Part shown: one piece after another, positions 24,071-36,618 of the stretch | Layout of the letters: each line of letters opens with the position of its first letter | Numbering within the stretch: position 1 is the stretch's first letter | Assembly (NCBI GenBank): GCA_013399015.1 | Contig: VWZX01005696.1 | Location: forward strand, 109,273-173,272 | Length of the DNA: 64,000 bases | Reading direction: 5' to 3' | DNA from: Galbula dea | Taxonomy: Eukaryota; Chordata; Aves; Piciformes; Galbulidae | Notes under the pieces: model-generated | What the model saw: the letters and a program-made list of their open reading frames with translations, nothing else | Told to the model about the DNA's origin: nothing | Databases searched by the model: none | Translations under genes and position numbers: made by a program

Positions 24071-25937
24071 ACTGAAAATCTTTTTTATTATTAGCTAAGA
24101 GAGTGAAGATGGGCTGTTACCATGAGCTGGCTGATTTTCTTTACACAGTGTAATAGTTAGAGAATGCATGCTGGTATTTCCTGTAGTGTATTTTATGTGT
24201 TGTAAATTTATATTCTTACTAAATTATGACTTCTTCATTTGCTCAAAACTCTAGGATTCATGCTACATCATAAGCAAGTCTTTCTAGTCCATTTTTTCTA
24301 ATATATCTGTATACATGTATTTGTAAACCTTTCTTTTTTTAAGAAAAATATTTGACTTTAACTTGGAATTCCAACAATTGCATCCAGTTGTATTCAGTGG
24401 AGTTGTTGTTTACAAGAATAGCTCCAATAATATTTTCAGTGGTACTTTTCTGGTGAAAATGGAATACATTTATGAAACAAAACCCATTGCTACTAGACAA
24501 CTAGCAGGATATATCAAAAGGAATAACCTTAAAGAAGATGGAAATGGAGAAACAATTCAAAGGAAACAGGTACTAGAATATTTTATTTAGTGACTGTATG
24601 ACAAGTTCATCATAGATCATTATTCATAGGTCGCTTTCCTGTCAGCTGTAGGACTTCTGACCCTAATCATGAGAGTTAAAACAGACTTCCGAATAAAAAC
24701 CTCCAACTTGACAAAGATAATTCTCAGCAGGACAAAAAAGATACATATGGCCATGATTTGCTTCCTTTCTTACATTAAATATGCCAAGATATTTCCCTAG
24801 TAATCCTTGTCATTAATGGTGCTGTTTTCTCCTGTCACATACAACAAGAAAAAGTAATTTTTTAGCAAGATCTTGATTCTCAATGAATCTGAAATTCAAG
24901 TCAGCAAGAAGTTTAAAGGAAAGGTATTTTTAAATATATCATTTTGTTACAATGTCTTCTTTCTACTTTATGAAAACTTGGAAGATTATTTTTCTCTCCT
25001 ATCAGTTTTTGTTCTTTGGCACTCATAGGTTTCATTTTCCATTCTTTTACCTTCATTTGGAATTAAAATGGAAAAAAATGCCTATCTTTTCTTACTGGTT
25101 TTGTTTCATGTGAAGATACCACACTGTCCTTTGTGTAATGGCCCAGACAAACTGGTTCTTAGTTCTACTCTGGTATGAAGTGCACAGAGGACTGGGACTA
25201 CAGGGCAGGTTTGGAAAGGACTTTTATCCCAGTATTAGGACTGAAACCCAAAAACATCCTACGTCAGCCTGAAACAAACAGATGAACAAAGAAACTCTGT
25301 TTTGTAAAAATAAAGAGAAAAGAAATTTAAAGATGAAAACTAGATGCCCATAAACTAAATCAAGAAGGCAACCCAGTTTGCCCTACTGTAAATGAAAGTG
25401 AAGTTTTGCCACATTCACTGGTCGGCTATACTACATTCTCATTTTCAGCCTCAGATGGTTTTAAGTGCCTGATTTCCTGTGTCCATATGCAACACTGTAG
25501 GAAGGCTACAGATTGCCACTGAAATATGGATTGTCTTAACTACTATGTTGCTCACTAAGAACAGTAAACATGTATATTTCATTCCTTTCTCTGAGCTAGA
25601 GAAAACTGAAGACAGTTTGAGAAATATTGTCTACCTCCATGGTCCTGATCACCATGGCACTGTCTAAGGGGAAGCAGACCTTAAGTAGTACATCTTTTCT
25701 GTATGTACATGCACATAATAGTAGAACAGCACATTATAAAGAGAGAAAGCAGAAAAGTACCATTCCGTTCTGGCAATTCAGAAAAAGGAATCTGCCAATA
25801 AATTTGCATTAGGACTTGTTCTTTTAAAAAAAAAAAAAAAAAAAGAAATGCAGTGAAGCAAGTTTCCTTTGTTCACTTATTCCTTGTAGTCTGGCTTTAG
25901 GTTTGACTTGGGCAATGAGGGTTAGATTGTAATACAG
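24071..25937. other. Unique AT-rich DNA
   Basis: No gene recognised. A 75-codon open frame at 24363-24590 has no known motif. A poly-A run occupies about 25826-25843 and is not attached to a recognised retroelement. Confidence 0.5.
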
Positions 25938-26392
25938 GTTCATAGTATCAACTGAGCTGGAAAGGACCCAATAAGATAGTCAAGTCCAGCTCCTAAACTC
26001 ATGCAGGACACCCCAAGAATCACACCATGTGCTTAAAGTGTTATCCAAACACTTCTTGAGCTCCATCAGGCATGGTGTTGAGACTACTTCTGTGGCAAGG
26101 CTGTTCCAGATCCCAGCCACCCTCTGGGTGAAGAACCTTTTCCTAGTTTACAGACTTAACCTCCCCGACTCAATTTAATCCTGTTTCCCCTAGTCTTATT
26201 GCTGCCTGCAAGATTTAGAAGATCAGTCCCTGCCCCTCTACTATCCCTTGTGAGGATGTTGAAGACAGCTATGAGGTCTCCCCTCAATCTCCTCTTCTCA
26301 AGGTTAAACAAACCAAGTGACCCCAGCATCTCCTCATAAGGTTTCCCCTCCAGACCCTTCACCATCTTCGTAGCCCTTTATGTTCTTTCCAA
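25938..26392 (-). mobile_element. CR1 LINE 3' part, antisense
   Basis: On the minus strand this copy holds the ORF2 C-terminal end (SLGLFNLEKRRLRGDLIAVF, 26156-26365), a 3' UTR with the CATGCCTGATGGAG-type block, and a degraded tail at 25938-25950. Its 3' UTR differs from the two main groups here and matches that of the copy at 40.4 kb. The two therefore form a third subfamily. ORF2 is truncated and interrupted. Confidence 0.9.
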
Positions 26393-28934
26393 CCAACAGC
26401 ACTGACACGACTCATCTGTGCCAGTGCTCTGATAACTATTTTGCATTACTATTGAAAACAGCTACTCTTAAGAGACTAATCAGAAGTGGAAGAATTCAGT
26501 GAACAATTTGCAGTTTTGATTGACTTTTTTTAAAAATCAAATTAATGTTTGAATACAGAGGTTCATAACTGCTGTTTTAAAAGCTCTTTAGAACAAGCAA
26601 GTAAATAAATTTATACATTGAAATAAATGATACAGAAGTTTTTATAAGCTGCAAAGACCTTTTATGTTTATTGTCTTCTATAAATTCTGTAATAAGAAAT
26701 AGGTAAAACAAAAGCCAAATGCCAGTTTGAGGAAATGTACTGCTTCCATATGACAGTGTTATGTTGGTGCTAAACCCAGATATTCTGATATCCTTTAGTC
26801 TAATGACTGATTCCCATCCAGTAAGTTTTTTTCCTCAGTCTTGGATTCTTTCAGGCTGTTAGCAGGATAAGCTTAACTAGAAAGACAGAGAGATAAGGTG
26901 GGATGTTATTTTGTTATTTCGATGCCATCAATCAAACATCCAGTCTAGACTATGGAAGATGGTACTATTTTTCTTCCTTCTACATTTTCCTCTTGAAATT
27001 TGCAGGGCTGTGTGCTAAAATCACAACATTGATCATGTATGTGTTCAGTGGGTAGAACAGGCAAGACTGGTGAGTATTTTTTGATCACATGCCCATTGTG
27101 AAACTAACAGTGGGCGATTTAGCCTTTTTATGTTTCCATCTAGAAAATGAGTCTGTCTGTTGTCACCAAAGTGCAGCTAGGCAGAAGGAAGGAAGAGGGT
27201 GCAGAGAGATTGTATCTAAAGGATCTGGATGTTTTAGATGCTTAGCTCTAGTTTGATATAGTATTATAAATACAAGTAAGAGGCAACAGGTTTTAATTAT
27301 ATTAGAACATATTCCTGAAAGTAAACCCATGTTTTTCAGTGATTCATTCGAAGCAAACTGTATCCAGGAATGATGGCCTTGAAATGCAGGTCAATAAATA
27401 CTGCTGACCCATCACTGTGGAGGGATAATTTGAATAGAAAGACCTTTCTCTAGTGTCAGGGAGCAGTCAGTTATTCTTATCTCCTTGCCATGAAGATGGT
27501 GTTGATAGGAATCGCAGTGCTGTCCTACTTCATGAGCTGGGACCTTCTCCCAGTTTCACGAGACAATTTTTTGTTATGAAGACTGATAAATAATGCACAT
27601 TATTTTTCAACATAATTAAAATGATTGCTTATTATACAGCTTTACTGAAAAATAGTTCAGTCATTCTGGATATTTATTCTAGGTGATGACTAAAAATTCT
27701 AGGGATATTTCAATGTTGTATGGATATTTTCCATGGGCCATCCTTGTAAGTTCTTGGTCTACTAAGCGGTAAAGATACTTTACATAATACACATTGTATG
27801 TGATTATTTTCGGACAGTGAAATTGAGCCTCTCTTGTTCTTGTTGAATTGCCTGTTGCTAAATTTTAATAAGGGTTTGTAAGAAAATGTCTTGTTTGAAA
27901 TTACCACTTGATGAATTAATAAAGGCTGAGTTAACATAGCTAAATCCTGCCTTTTATTTAGAAAACTTATATCTAATGTGATTTTTCCAGTGGACACAGA
28001 ATACAAATATGTAACCTCTATGTTCTGTGTGACTGTGTTTCATTATAGTCTTTCATGGCTATCAGGACTTTATTTTAGTGATTACTAAAGCCAAAGTTTT
28101 AAATAAATGTTTTCAAGTAAGCAAGTATCTATTGTTATGTTCAAGTGCTTGTGCGGTTAAACCCTTCTCCTGAAATAAACTTTGTTTAAATTTCTGTCAC
28201 TTATTCATGTGGAATTTTGTTCTGCTTGAACATTTGAATCTGATGTTTCCTCCTGGTCTGTCAAGTTTCAACAAGTACCAAACCTGCAGTACAAAACACT
28301 TATAATTGTAACTTATAAATCAATCTAATGAGCGCAGAGACCAGATAAGTGTACATCAGCTCAGGTTTCTAATTAGCATTTCTAATGTTAGATACTGAAG
28401 TAGAACAACAAAACTAACATTGTCTCTTAGCAGGGGTGGCTTCGAAAAGAAACAACAGACAAGTCTTGGGTCTTATTTTTCAACATGAATCCTCTTCCTA
28501 CATAAGATGGAATTCTTTTTCCAAACAAACATTTGCTAAAAATAGTAACAACATCTAAACAGCTATAGGCTATTTTGTAATAACTAAGTTTTCTTCAGTT
28601 AATCTGGCATTTACTAGGTAAAGATCTACCAGCAGTTTCCCAGTTATATTAGTAATTGCTTTATAACAATGCTGATGGTGAGTGCTAAAGTTAGCAAACT
28701 GTTTCTGTTCAAGAAATCAATTAACTTCTTTTGTTATAATGTTATCCAATGATTTGGTTAAAACATAAAGAGCTGACTCATAAGTAGTTTTTACTATTTC
28801 TTATACTTCTGTAACCTTTAGACTTTTACTGTTTGGTTTTTTTTAAGGACTATGGATTAAATGTATATTGGTTTGACAACACTTTAACACAAGGGTTCTG
28901 ATACTGCAAATGCTTTCAGAAGATATCCAACTCG
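26393..28934. other. Unique AT-rich DNA
   Basis: No gene or repeat recognised. Open frames are under 100 codons and lack known motifs. Confidence 0.5.
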
Positions 28935-29260
28935 GAGGGTTTACAGGGCAGTTAACAGAGAAGTTAGTGGGATGTACGCTTAAAGAAATTAATCTCACAA
29001 CTCTCCTCGAGATTCAGCAACCACTGCTTCCCAAGGCTTACAAGGCCTCACTGCCCCAACACAGGCAAGACCAATAGCAGAGAACCTGTGTCTTTGGATC
29101 CACCAGAAGGAAAGAGAGAGAAGGCTTCTCCCCTTCTTATTTATACGCTGAGTTGCATAAAAATCGTATGGAATACTGGGAACATGATCACTTCCCTGGT
29201 TACAAGCTGGTTACCAAGGAAAAGGCCAGGGCCAAACCATTACACAAGAAAAACAATACT
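28935..29260 (-). repeat. Possible solo LTR
   Basis: This stretch is less AT-rich than its surroundings. Read on the minus strand it has a TATAAATA box (29138-29145) followed by a purine-rich segment and then a mixed region of about 200 bases, the general look of an avian ERV LTR (U3 end, R, U5). No clear TG and CA ends, target-site duplication or canonical AATAAA was found, and the limits are approximate. It does not match the LTR at 34.4-34.9 kb. It may also be ordinary unique DNA. Confidence 0.28.
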
Positions 29261-30040
29261 GATTTGTCATATGTCTCTGTTAGTTCTCTTAATGTTTTTG
29301 AGAGAGTTATCTAAGTCTATTGATCTGGAGAGCAGAGGAGAAAACAGGCACTGTTTCATTGCCCCCTCTACCACAGGAGGTAAATTTTCTGATTGCTTTA
29401 TAGTATAATTCTATTCTATAAGTTTTTGATAGCTGTAGATTCTTTCCAAATGCAGAAGAGAAATACCTGTTCACTATTTTATCTGTTCATTTTGATGGTC
29501 CCTGATTTTACCATCTGCATTTAGAAATTGAATTCCTAGTTTTGTTCTTTGTGTTTCGAATAACTTCTGATTCTCTTGATATGAACCTGTATTTAAATTT
29601 CTTGTTAGTCAGACAATTTTATGTTGTAGTCATTGCCATTAATTATTTTAATTCATCATAAAACTAGCACTGTTCTAACACTGTCTTACAACCAGGGTAT
29701 CTTCAGCATAACTGCTATTTTCAGCATAACTTCTTTATGTCTATGAAATCTTGTCTTTTTGAGCATCCAGTGGGTTATCTAATTTGTTATCAGTTTCTCT
29801 GAGCATTTCTTCTTTTGAATTTATGGTCCTGCTACGTGTAGCAACAAGTCATTACATTTTGGGAAAATAGTTATTTAAAGTTCAAAATATATACACTGAT
29901 TTGTATGAAATACAGTCACTAGTACCTGGTCAGCTGTTACTTTTAAGTCAGTGATTAACTCTTTTCCATCTGCCTGAGTGAAGTCAAGCATTTGGTAACA
30001 ACCTGGTGGACACTGATTTTCTGTTCAGAGAAATTATTTC
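29261..30040. other. Unique AT-rich DNA
   Basis: No feature recognised beyond chance open frames. Confidence 0.45.
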
Positions 30041-30345
30041 ACAGAATCATAGAATCATCACAGTTGGTAATGACCTTTAAGATCATCAAGCCCAGCTGAT
30101 AGCCCTACACTATTATTATCCCTAAACCATCCCTCTAAGTGCCACATCTACCCATTTTTTGAAAACCTCCAGGGATGATGACTCCACCACTTCCCTGGGC
30201 AGCCTATGCCAATATCTAACCACTCTTTCGGTGAAGAACTTTTTCCTAATATCTAATCTAAACCTACCCTGGCACAACTTGAACCTATTTTCTCTACTTC
30301 TATTGCTAGTCACAAGGGAGAATAGTCCAACACTCACCTCTCTGC
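30041..30345 (-). mobile_element. CR1 LINE 3' tail, antisense
   Basis: The minus strand carries the end of ORF2 (FRLDIRKKFFTERVVRYWHR, 30122-30358 frame), the 3' UTR and a tail with two ATGATTCTG-like units at 30041-30056. The 3' UTR reads differently from the other copies, for example with a GGGATAATAATAGTG block, so this is a further CR1 subfamily. It lies about 250 bases from the left end of the provirus and is independent of it. Confidence 0.9.
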
Positions 30346-30949
30346 AACCTCTGAACATTTACAGAATATCTGAGCAAAATTGGCTTCTAGCCGGTAACAG
30401 GACCAGCATGCATCACCTACATTTAATTCATTCTGCAGAGGGGGTAGCTGGAAATATTCCAAGAGGAAAAAAAATAAGTGATAAAACCCAGTCAATGACA
30501 AAAGAAGGAGCAAACAAACTACAACAAAACAGCAACTTTTCAAGACTGAAGTGTTTTACTTTGAAAACTTAGACAAACACTGGGTTCAGGGCCCACGTGA
30601 ACCAGCTTACTCCTAGGCTCTTGCTATTGGGCAGTTCAATCCTTCTTCCCTGCTTTCCTTTTTTACAGGTTATTAGGCTTAGGGCTACCCTCTCCAGAGC
30701 CAAGATTCAGTCTGGAAAATCCAGGACCAACCTGAAGCTCTGTATAGATTTTTAATTGGCCATGGACATGTTGCAAATTCTTCTGAAATGAAGTCTCCCA
30801 CGACTTGAGGTGAAAGATTTTAGGGCTTCCTCGTACTACCCATTGAAAATTACATTTACAGAGATAAACCAGACAAGGCTTCCAGGTTAATAGAGCAATT
30901 GCAGCACACAGCTGGATAACCAGAGTGTATAACAGTTTTCATCTAGGGA

Positions 30950-31560
30950 AAACCATGCATGCTCTGGAGTGGCATCCTCTTGAACAAGACCTTAAGGGCA
31001 CCCTTTGTGACATGAAAGATATCACAATACAATAGTGCTCTATTTGTGTGTACCACTTTCACATTAAGGCTCATTGTGCCACCCAACCAGGGGGAGGTGT
31101 TCCAGCCAAAACAGGTTTTATAACTTTGAAAGGGCCCCTCATCATTATAGGTTGTTTTCAGATCATGTGCTTAGCTTCCCATAGACCAGGCTAACTACAA
31201 ATAACCCCTTTTCCCAGGTGGTGTATCGCTTTTCTGCATCCTTAAAGCTTCAGGAATAAAACCTGATGGGGCAAATGGGTCCCTCCTAGTCCTCTCTGCC
31301 AAAAGTGAATAGATAATCCTTTTTGGGTGAAACCCTACTCAATCTGGACAAGGTCAGTAGGATGAATAGGGCCTAAAGCCTGAGGATTGTCTGTCTCAAA
31401 AACCAATAGCTGTAATGCCTTCTCATGGAGAGGGATCCAGTCCCATGAGGCCCCTTTCTTAAAAGATCAAAGAAAGGTCTGGCAACGATTGAAAAATCCA
31501 GAATATGTTTTTGCCAGAAAAATAACAGTCCTAGAGAATGCTGTAGATCTTTGCTGGATT
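30950..31560 (-). pseudogene. Retroviral pol: RT connection and RNase H region, decayed
   Basis: On the minus strand the thumb/connection segment is recognised by the block HILDFSIVARPFFDLLRKG (31373-31567). Further blocks follow in other frames, including a Trp-Gln-Arg-Gly segment near 31290 and a KAIHHLGKG-like segment near 31215. Downstream, near 31090-31130, comes a GPFKVIKPVLAGTPPP segment. At least three in-frame stops interrupt the region. RNase H catalytic residues could not be located with certainty. Confidence 0.7.
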
Positions 31561-32240
31561 CTGGCATTTTTATTCACTCTAGGGTAGAGAGAGTGTCTTG
31601 GGGAACACACATCATTCCTCCTTTCCACCAGATGCCTAGAAAATTTACCTCTCTTGATGGGAGCTGTATTTTCTTCAGGGGAACTTTCAATCCTAACCCC
31701 ACGATGTGGCTAATGACACTTCCCTGCATTGTCTGCACAGACACTCCTTCCTACCAACACATCATTGATTTATTGATAAATTTTAACTTCTGCCTCAAAC
31801 GAGATTATATCCAGTTCCTGAGATAAGGTGTGATGAGCTAGGGTAGGGGAATGTTTGTACCCTTGCGGGAGTCTCTTGAAAGTGAATTGTTGTCCTTCCC
31901 AAGTAAAAGCAAATTTTTCCTGATCTTCAAGTTCTAATGGCAGTGTAAAGAACTACTATGGTAGCCATTATTGGGTGGGCCTGCCCTTGAATTGTGGAAA
32001 TGAGGTCAACAATGTTAGGTATGGCGGCTGTTAAAGGACCAGTATTGACACTGAGCCTACAGTAGTCCGTCATGAGTCTCTATTTACCTTTGGGTTTACA
32101 CACTTACCAGACAGAAGAATTATAGAGAAAATGGGTAGATATCACTATCCCCTGTTCTTTCAATTCCTCCAACACAGGGCAGATTCCTTCTTGTGCCCCT
32201 AAAAGTAAGGAATATGTTTAACATCTGTAAGTTTTGAAGG
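31561..32240 (-). pseudogene. Retroviral reverse transcriptase domain, active site lost
   Basis: The minus strand shows the RT fingers (EELKEQGIVISTHF), a DYCRLSVNTGPLTAAIPNI block near 32040, and the palm. The catalytic YxDD box at 31761-31772 reads stop-Ile-Asn-Asp: TAA stands where Tyr is expected and the first Asp has become Asn. Just downstream is a LPSREVNFLGIWWKGG block near 31640. Stops and frame changes break the domain throughout. It cannot make a working polymerase. Confidence 0.85.
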
Positions 32241-32379
32241 TGGCAGGGGAGGTGCAATTCCCAATAACTGTATATCAACAAAGACACTAAAAGACTAATT
32301 CCTTCCATTATTGTCCATCCAAGCCCTGCCCCTCATTAGATCCAATCCTCAGTGTTATGATGGCCCTGTCTTCTCCAGG

Positions 32380-32560
32380 TAGCTGCACACTGACCACAGC
32401 AAATGCCCAAGCTTATACATTACCAAATACATCATCCACAAAGAGTGATTTTTTTGACACCACAATCCCACAGGAGACAGCCTCTTTAAGAAGGTATTTG
32501 AGCACCAGTGTGTATCATGAATGTTATGGGCATCTGTTTTGGTCTCACAATACTTGTAAT
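32380..32560 (-). pseudogene. Retroviral aspartic protease remnant with DTG changed to HTG
   Basis: On the minus strand, a segment reading PITFMIHTGAQIPSL matches the retroviral aspartic protease active-site region, which is normally DTGA. The catalytic Asp codon is CAC (His) here, at 32510-32512 on the plus strand, so the protease is inactive. A LPGEDRAIITLRIG-like segment follows near 32370. The placement between gag and RT agrees with a retroviral gene order. Confidence 0.65.
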
Positions 32561-32639
32561 CAGAAGGTCCCCTGGGTAATTTTCAGTGAGCTATCTAATG
32601 CATATTCATCCTTTGTCTCCCTGCTCACCTTTAGGGGAT

Positions 32640-34044
32640 GAAGGGGCTAGTTTCCCAGCAGCCTTTTATTGTCTATAAATCACTTAAGGGTGGAGCATGA
32701 GATTTTGGACATTTAACAGGCTCCTCTTTCTGGGAAGGCTGTTCCAGCCATGCCAAGATGAATTTTTCTAATTTGTCTGTTGTTAATCTATCCATTAAAT
32801 CTCAGGGTATGCCTTTATAACATCCCATGGGACACAAGCAGCTATGCTTGTTCGGGATGTGTCTCTCTCCAGGAGGTCTAAAAAGAGATGCTTTTTTACT
32901 ATTACCCAAGGGTAGGGGAGCTCTCATTTCAGCTCATTGTAAACCCTTCCACATGCTCAGTGTACTCACAGGACCATATTTACACCTGTAATTAATCAAT
33001 TCCTGGGTGACCTCCCCCCAAGTTCAAACTTTTGCAACCTTTTCTCCTTGGGACATGGCTTGTATTTTTCCCTGCAATTGGATGCCAATAGGTTTCATGG
33101 ATTCTGGGAGGCCCCTTATCAAAGGAAGCACTCTTTCAGGATCTACTGGTGACATCATCAGGGATTCCTGTTTTAGTTTAAGCTCCTTGTCATACATAAT
33201 TTGAAGGCATGCTGCTTTCTGTACATTTTCTACCAATTGATCTCCTGTTCCCGTGATGGCAAGGGGGTCTCCTCTCTCCAGGGGATTGAGACCTCCAGCC
33301 CAATGGGCAGCTCATTAAGTTATGGACCAAAAAGCACGGTGGTGTCTTGTTGTTAAAAATACTCCTGGCCCCCAATATACCTCAGCTTCTCTTTCACTTA
33401 ATAAAATCTGATTGCCACCCAATAAAGACACTCTCCAAATATACACAGTCTCTGTTTCCTTAGGGGTTCAGCTGAAATCCTTCCTAAGCTTGGCTACCTC
33501 AGTGGCAGTATACAGAGTCTCTTTAGTGGTTATTTGAGGATAGGGGTCCTGATCATCCTCATACACAAATTCAGTTTTAACTAGAGGTTGCAAGGCGACC
33601 ATTCCAGTTTCGATTCCTGTCCAATTTGGTTTTAGCTTTTTCCAATTCTTCATAGACCTAATGCACATTTTCTTCTAAGGGCTCTCTGCCATTCAGACCC
33701 TCGCTCATAATGATTTGTTCTTTTAAGACAGTTTGCAAGGTTTTTACTCGAGCACTTTCACCCTCCAATTGTTCATTTAGACTTGGTCTTAGAGGGATTG
33801 CACCAGAGTCTGTAAAGACCCTATAATACCTGATTCAACAGAGTGGCGATCGCCTCACTCTTGTACTGTGGCAGCAAGCACCTGGCACTGCACAAAAAAT
33901 AGCCTTCACTTTTCTTGGTCACATCTAGGCATCTTTTTCTAAAGCAACAATACCATCTACAATACTCTCCACATTACGCCAGTTTTCCTGTGCACACTCA
34001 GTACCGGGCACAGAGAATTTTGCATTATGTTTTCTAGTTTTCAT
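32640..34044 (-). pseudogene. Retroviral gag remnant
   Basis: The likely gag start is the ATG at 34044-34042 on the minus strand, followed by a basic stretch (KTRKHNAKF). A coiled-coil segment with regular Leu and Glu lies near 33700-33800 (LNEQLEGESARVKTLQTVL). The capsid part includes KETLYTATEVAKLRKDFS (about 33468-33525) and a long open piece at 33024-33236 with CLQIMYDKELKLKQES and LIRGLPESMKPIGIQLQGK. Several stops break it. A nucleocapsid zinc knuckle was not found. The family assignment follows from these blocks and from the order LTR-gag-protease-RT. Confidence 0.7.
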
Positions 34045-34439
34045 ATTAACACATCCCTGCCTGCAGGGGTGCTTTTCTTATCATCTGTATTCTTCAAACA
34101 GGATGGTCATCTTAGAGAGGCCCCACGTAAAATCAGCAAGTTCCTACCCCAGTATGTTTCTAAGAGGTACACGCATAAGGGCTAACAAACAAAATGGCTG
34201 CAGGTGGAAGTCGTCATCTCAGGGAGGCCACACACTCTGGTCAAACAACTTGCCACCCCTTAAATGTCCCTGAGAATTGCACACAAAAGGTCCAACTAAC
34301 AAAAGTGTTATGGCACTTTCACTCTGGGAATCCTGTCCATGACAGCAAATTTAAAATGCCCTGGTCCAATTTACAAAACTGAAGAAGATTTAAGGGAGAT
34401 CCTGAGAGAGAAATTAAGATGCAAACAAAGTCAAATGCT

Positions 34440-34916
34440 GCTAACCAATCAAATTTTACTGACAAAACAAGAGAGAAAGTTGAAGTGATAGGAAAGGAGG
34501 AAGAAGGAAATTAAACAAGCAAGAGAGCAACAAGGATAGTCACCAACGCTGGCTCCAGCAAAGTCTCTCAGGCCTGTAGTCTCTTCTAGTGCAAAGGGGT
34601 GGTTTTTTGCCGTTTTTATAGGGGCAGATGTATCCCATCAAATCCCCCACTGTTTTCAAGGCAATGCCATGTCTCCTCTGCCTGGCCCATGCACAACTTA
34701 TCCACATGTGTTCCACAAGACTTTCATGCAGTCGTCACATGGGCAGCCAGGCCAAATCAGCACACTCTGTTCACACAGTCGATGATTGGCTGGGTACCTA
34801 CAAGACCTTGGAGTGCCATGTGCAGCATTCTGCACCATCTTGGTGTTTTTTCATTGCAGCAGTGTGGTTTTTCGTGTGAATCTTACAAAAGCAAACTTTG
34901 AGACAGTTTGTTCACA
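34440..34916 (-). repeat. 5' LTR of the provirus (limits approximate)
   Basis: On the minus strand the candidate U3 begins with TGTGAACAAACTG at 34916. It contains a CCAAT box (34785-34789) and a TATA box TATAAAAACG (34611-34620), followed by an R/U5-like region. The spacing of CCAAT and TATA, about 165 bases, and the position directly upstream of gag support an LTR. A canonical AATAAA and a clear primer-binding site were not found, so the 3' limit near 34440 is uncertain. Confidence 0.55.
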
Positions 34917-35204
34917 ATTCAGTCTCTTACACCTTCATGCATGAAGTAAAGAACACCTGAATTGTATTAAACATGAATATTTAAGTGAGAAGTTCTACCA
35001 ATATTTAGAGAAAATTACTGAGTTAGAACAGAACTGCTCAGTGATTCTATTTTTCAGCTAAGTCCTTTCTAAGTAACTGATGAAGTTAATAACATCATAT
35101 TGAAGACAGTGTTTGCCTCTAGAAGTGATAAGGCTTGATGTTTGTAGTTAGTACCAATGACTGGTATGCAGACCAAGGTCACTGCTAAATCCTGTGTACC
35201 GCAT

Positions 35205-35740
35205 TGTAGGGTAAGTAAGAAAGTAAAAGGCTGCACCTGTGGGGAGGACCAGACAGTTCAGGTGACCCTAAACTGACTAGTTAGGTATTCCATTCCATAC
35301 TCATCATATTTGGTAAAAAGCTGAGAGATCACAAGGTTCCAGATCTTTTCTTCAATAACCAGCATCTGAGGAGGACTCTGTTCATTCTGCCTTCAATCTT
35401 GACTTCATGTGCCTGAATCCAGTTTCAGAATCCAGCTCCTGAATCCAGCTCTCTTCTGTTAATGACTCCAGTCTGGGACTTCCCCAGTGCTTGCCCAGAG
35501 CATAAGTGGTGATGGTGATGTAATTGCCATTGGAGGGTTGGGTTTAATATTGGTTTTGTATATATTTGCATATATTTCATGTTATTTTTATTTTTATTAA
35601 AGCTATTCAAGTTTTCTTTTCCAATCTGTAAGTCTCTCTCTTTTATTCCCTTTCTCTTCCCCTTTGGGAAGGGAGAGGGGTTAATAGAGAGTGTCTGTCA
35701 CTCTTTTAGAGGCTGACCCAGCCCTAACCCTTGAGAAACA
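35205..35740 (+). repeat. Solo LTR, avian ERVL-type
   Basis: This sense LTR resembles avian ERVL-family LTRs. A U3 block has AGGCTGCACCTGTGGGGAG, a GGTGACC-AAACTGAC segment and a GGTATTCCATTCCATAC block. A degraded TATA (GGTAAAAAGCTG, about 35315) follows, then a poly-A signal ATTAAA (35596-35601). The U5 ends in CTGACCCAGCCCTAACCC and AACA. No internal retroviral sequence follows, so it is a solo LTR, probably left by recombination between two LTRs. It lies 290 bases from the provirus LTR but points the other way and differs in sequence. Confidence 0.65.
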
Positions 35741-36618
35741 GTTATGCATAATTTCAAGATGATAAGCACATTTTTCCTGATTCATCTACACTGACAATTT
35801 CTTACATTTGTCTATCTGAAGCTGGATAGTAAACAGAGATTTAAGTGTTTGCTGAGATAAGTTGACATGTGAATCTGAGTCTTTACATATGCAATTCATT
35901 TATCTTGCCTCAAATTTTCAAAGGACAATTATTCAGGGTAAAAAATACTGATCTTACTAAAAAATATATTTTAGGCAATCATTTTAGTTCCTGGGGAATA
36001 CATAAATGAAACCATAATGTTCAGATATTATTGTTGAGATGGCACAGACTTATGGATCCAGCATGCGTTTACAACAAAGAGAAGAGTTATTGTTTGTCTG
36101 ACCTAGAAGCAGAAGCTTCTTTAAACTGAAGAGATTTTAAAAGTTCTCTTTTACCAAGTTAAACAAACACAGATGATTTGGCTTCTGGTTCGTGAGTGGC
36201 AGCCAAAGAATACTGTACTAAGGGACTTCAGTGTGGGGTGGAGTTAAAATACACAGAACACTGCATTTGCTCTGTAGTGGAGCTAGCTGTGCACGGGACG
36301 ATGGCCCCAGTGGATTCACCAGGAAGAGATGAATTTTACTGGTATTGAAATTCTGTGAGAGATGTTGCCATTTTGCATGTGTTTTACAGCTGCTTTCATA
36401 TTTTGATCTATACTTGTTAAAAATATGATGGAAAATCAACAATAACGATAAATATTGATTTCTGAATGTCTCAAAAGAAATATTTTTTATTCAAAACTAA
36501 ACAGCACATAAGAGCTAAATATTCACCACTGAACATTCATTTTCTATTTTAGTTAATAATAATATGCCACATGTCTGTTTTTCTACACTGAAATACCTAA
36601 CTCTAAGCAGAATTACAA
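35741..36618. other. Unique AT-rich DNA
   Basis: No gene or repeat recognised. Confidence 0.45.

Larger units (their letters stand above)
30560..34916 (-). mobile_element. Broken endogenous retrovirus: LTR, gag, protease, RT, RNase H region
   Basis: A degenerate provirus lies on the minus strand. In order it has one LTR (about 34440-34916), a leader, gag (from 34044), a protease, RT and a connection/RNase H region. Recognisable pol sequence fades below about 30950 and nothing is identifiable after about 30560. No integrase, env or second LTR is present here. The gag coiled coil, the LLRKG connection motif and the pol order suggest a class I (gamma-like) or class III relative; I cannot decide from sequence alone. 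Every gene has stops and frameshifts. An integrase fragment of possibly the same family lies at 55.4 kb in the opposite orientation. Confidence 0.85.

Noticed and set aside
24363..24590. 75-codon open frame as a host exon
   Set aside because: It is short, lacks recognisable homology and shows no supporting splice signals.
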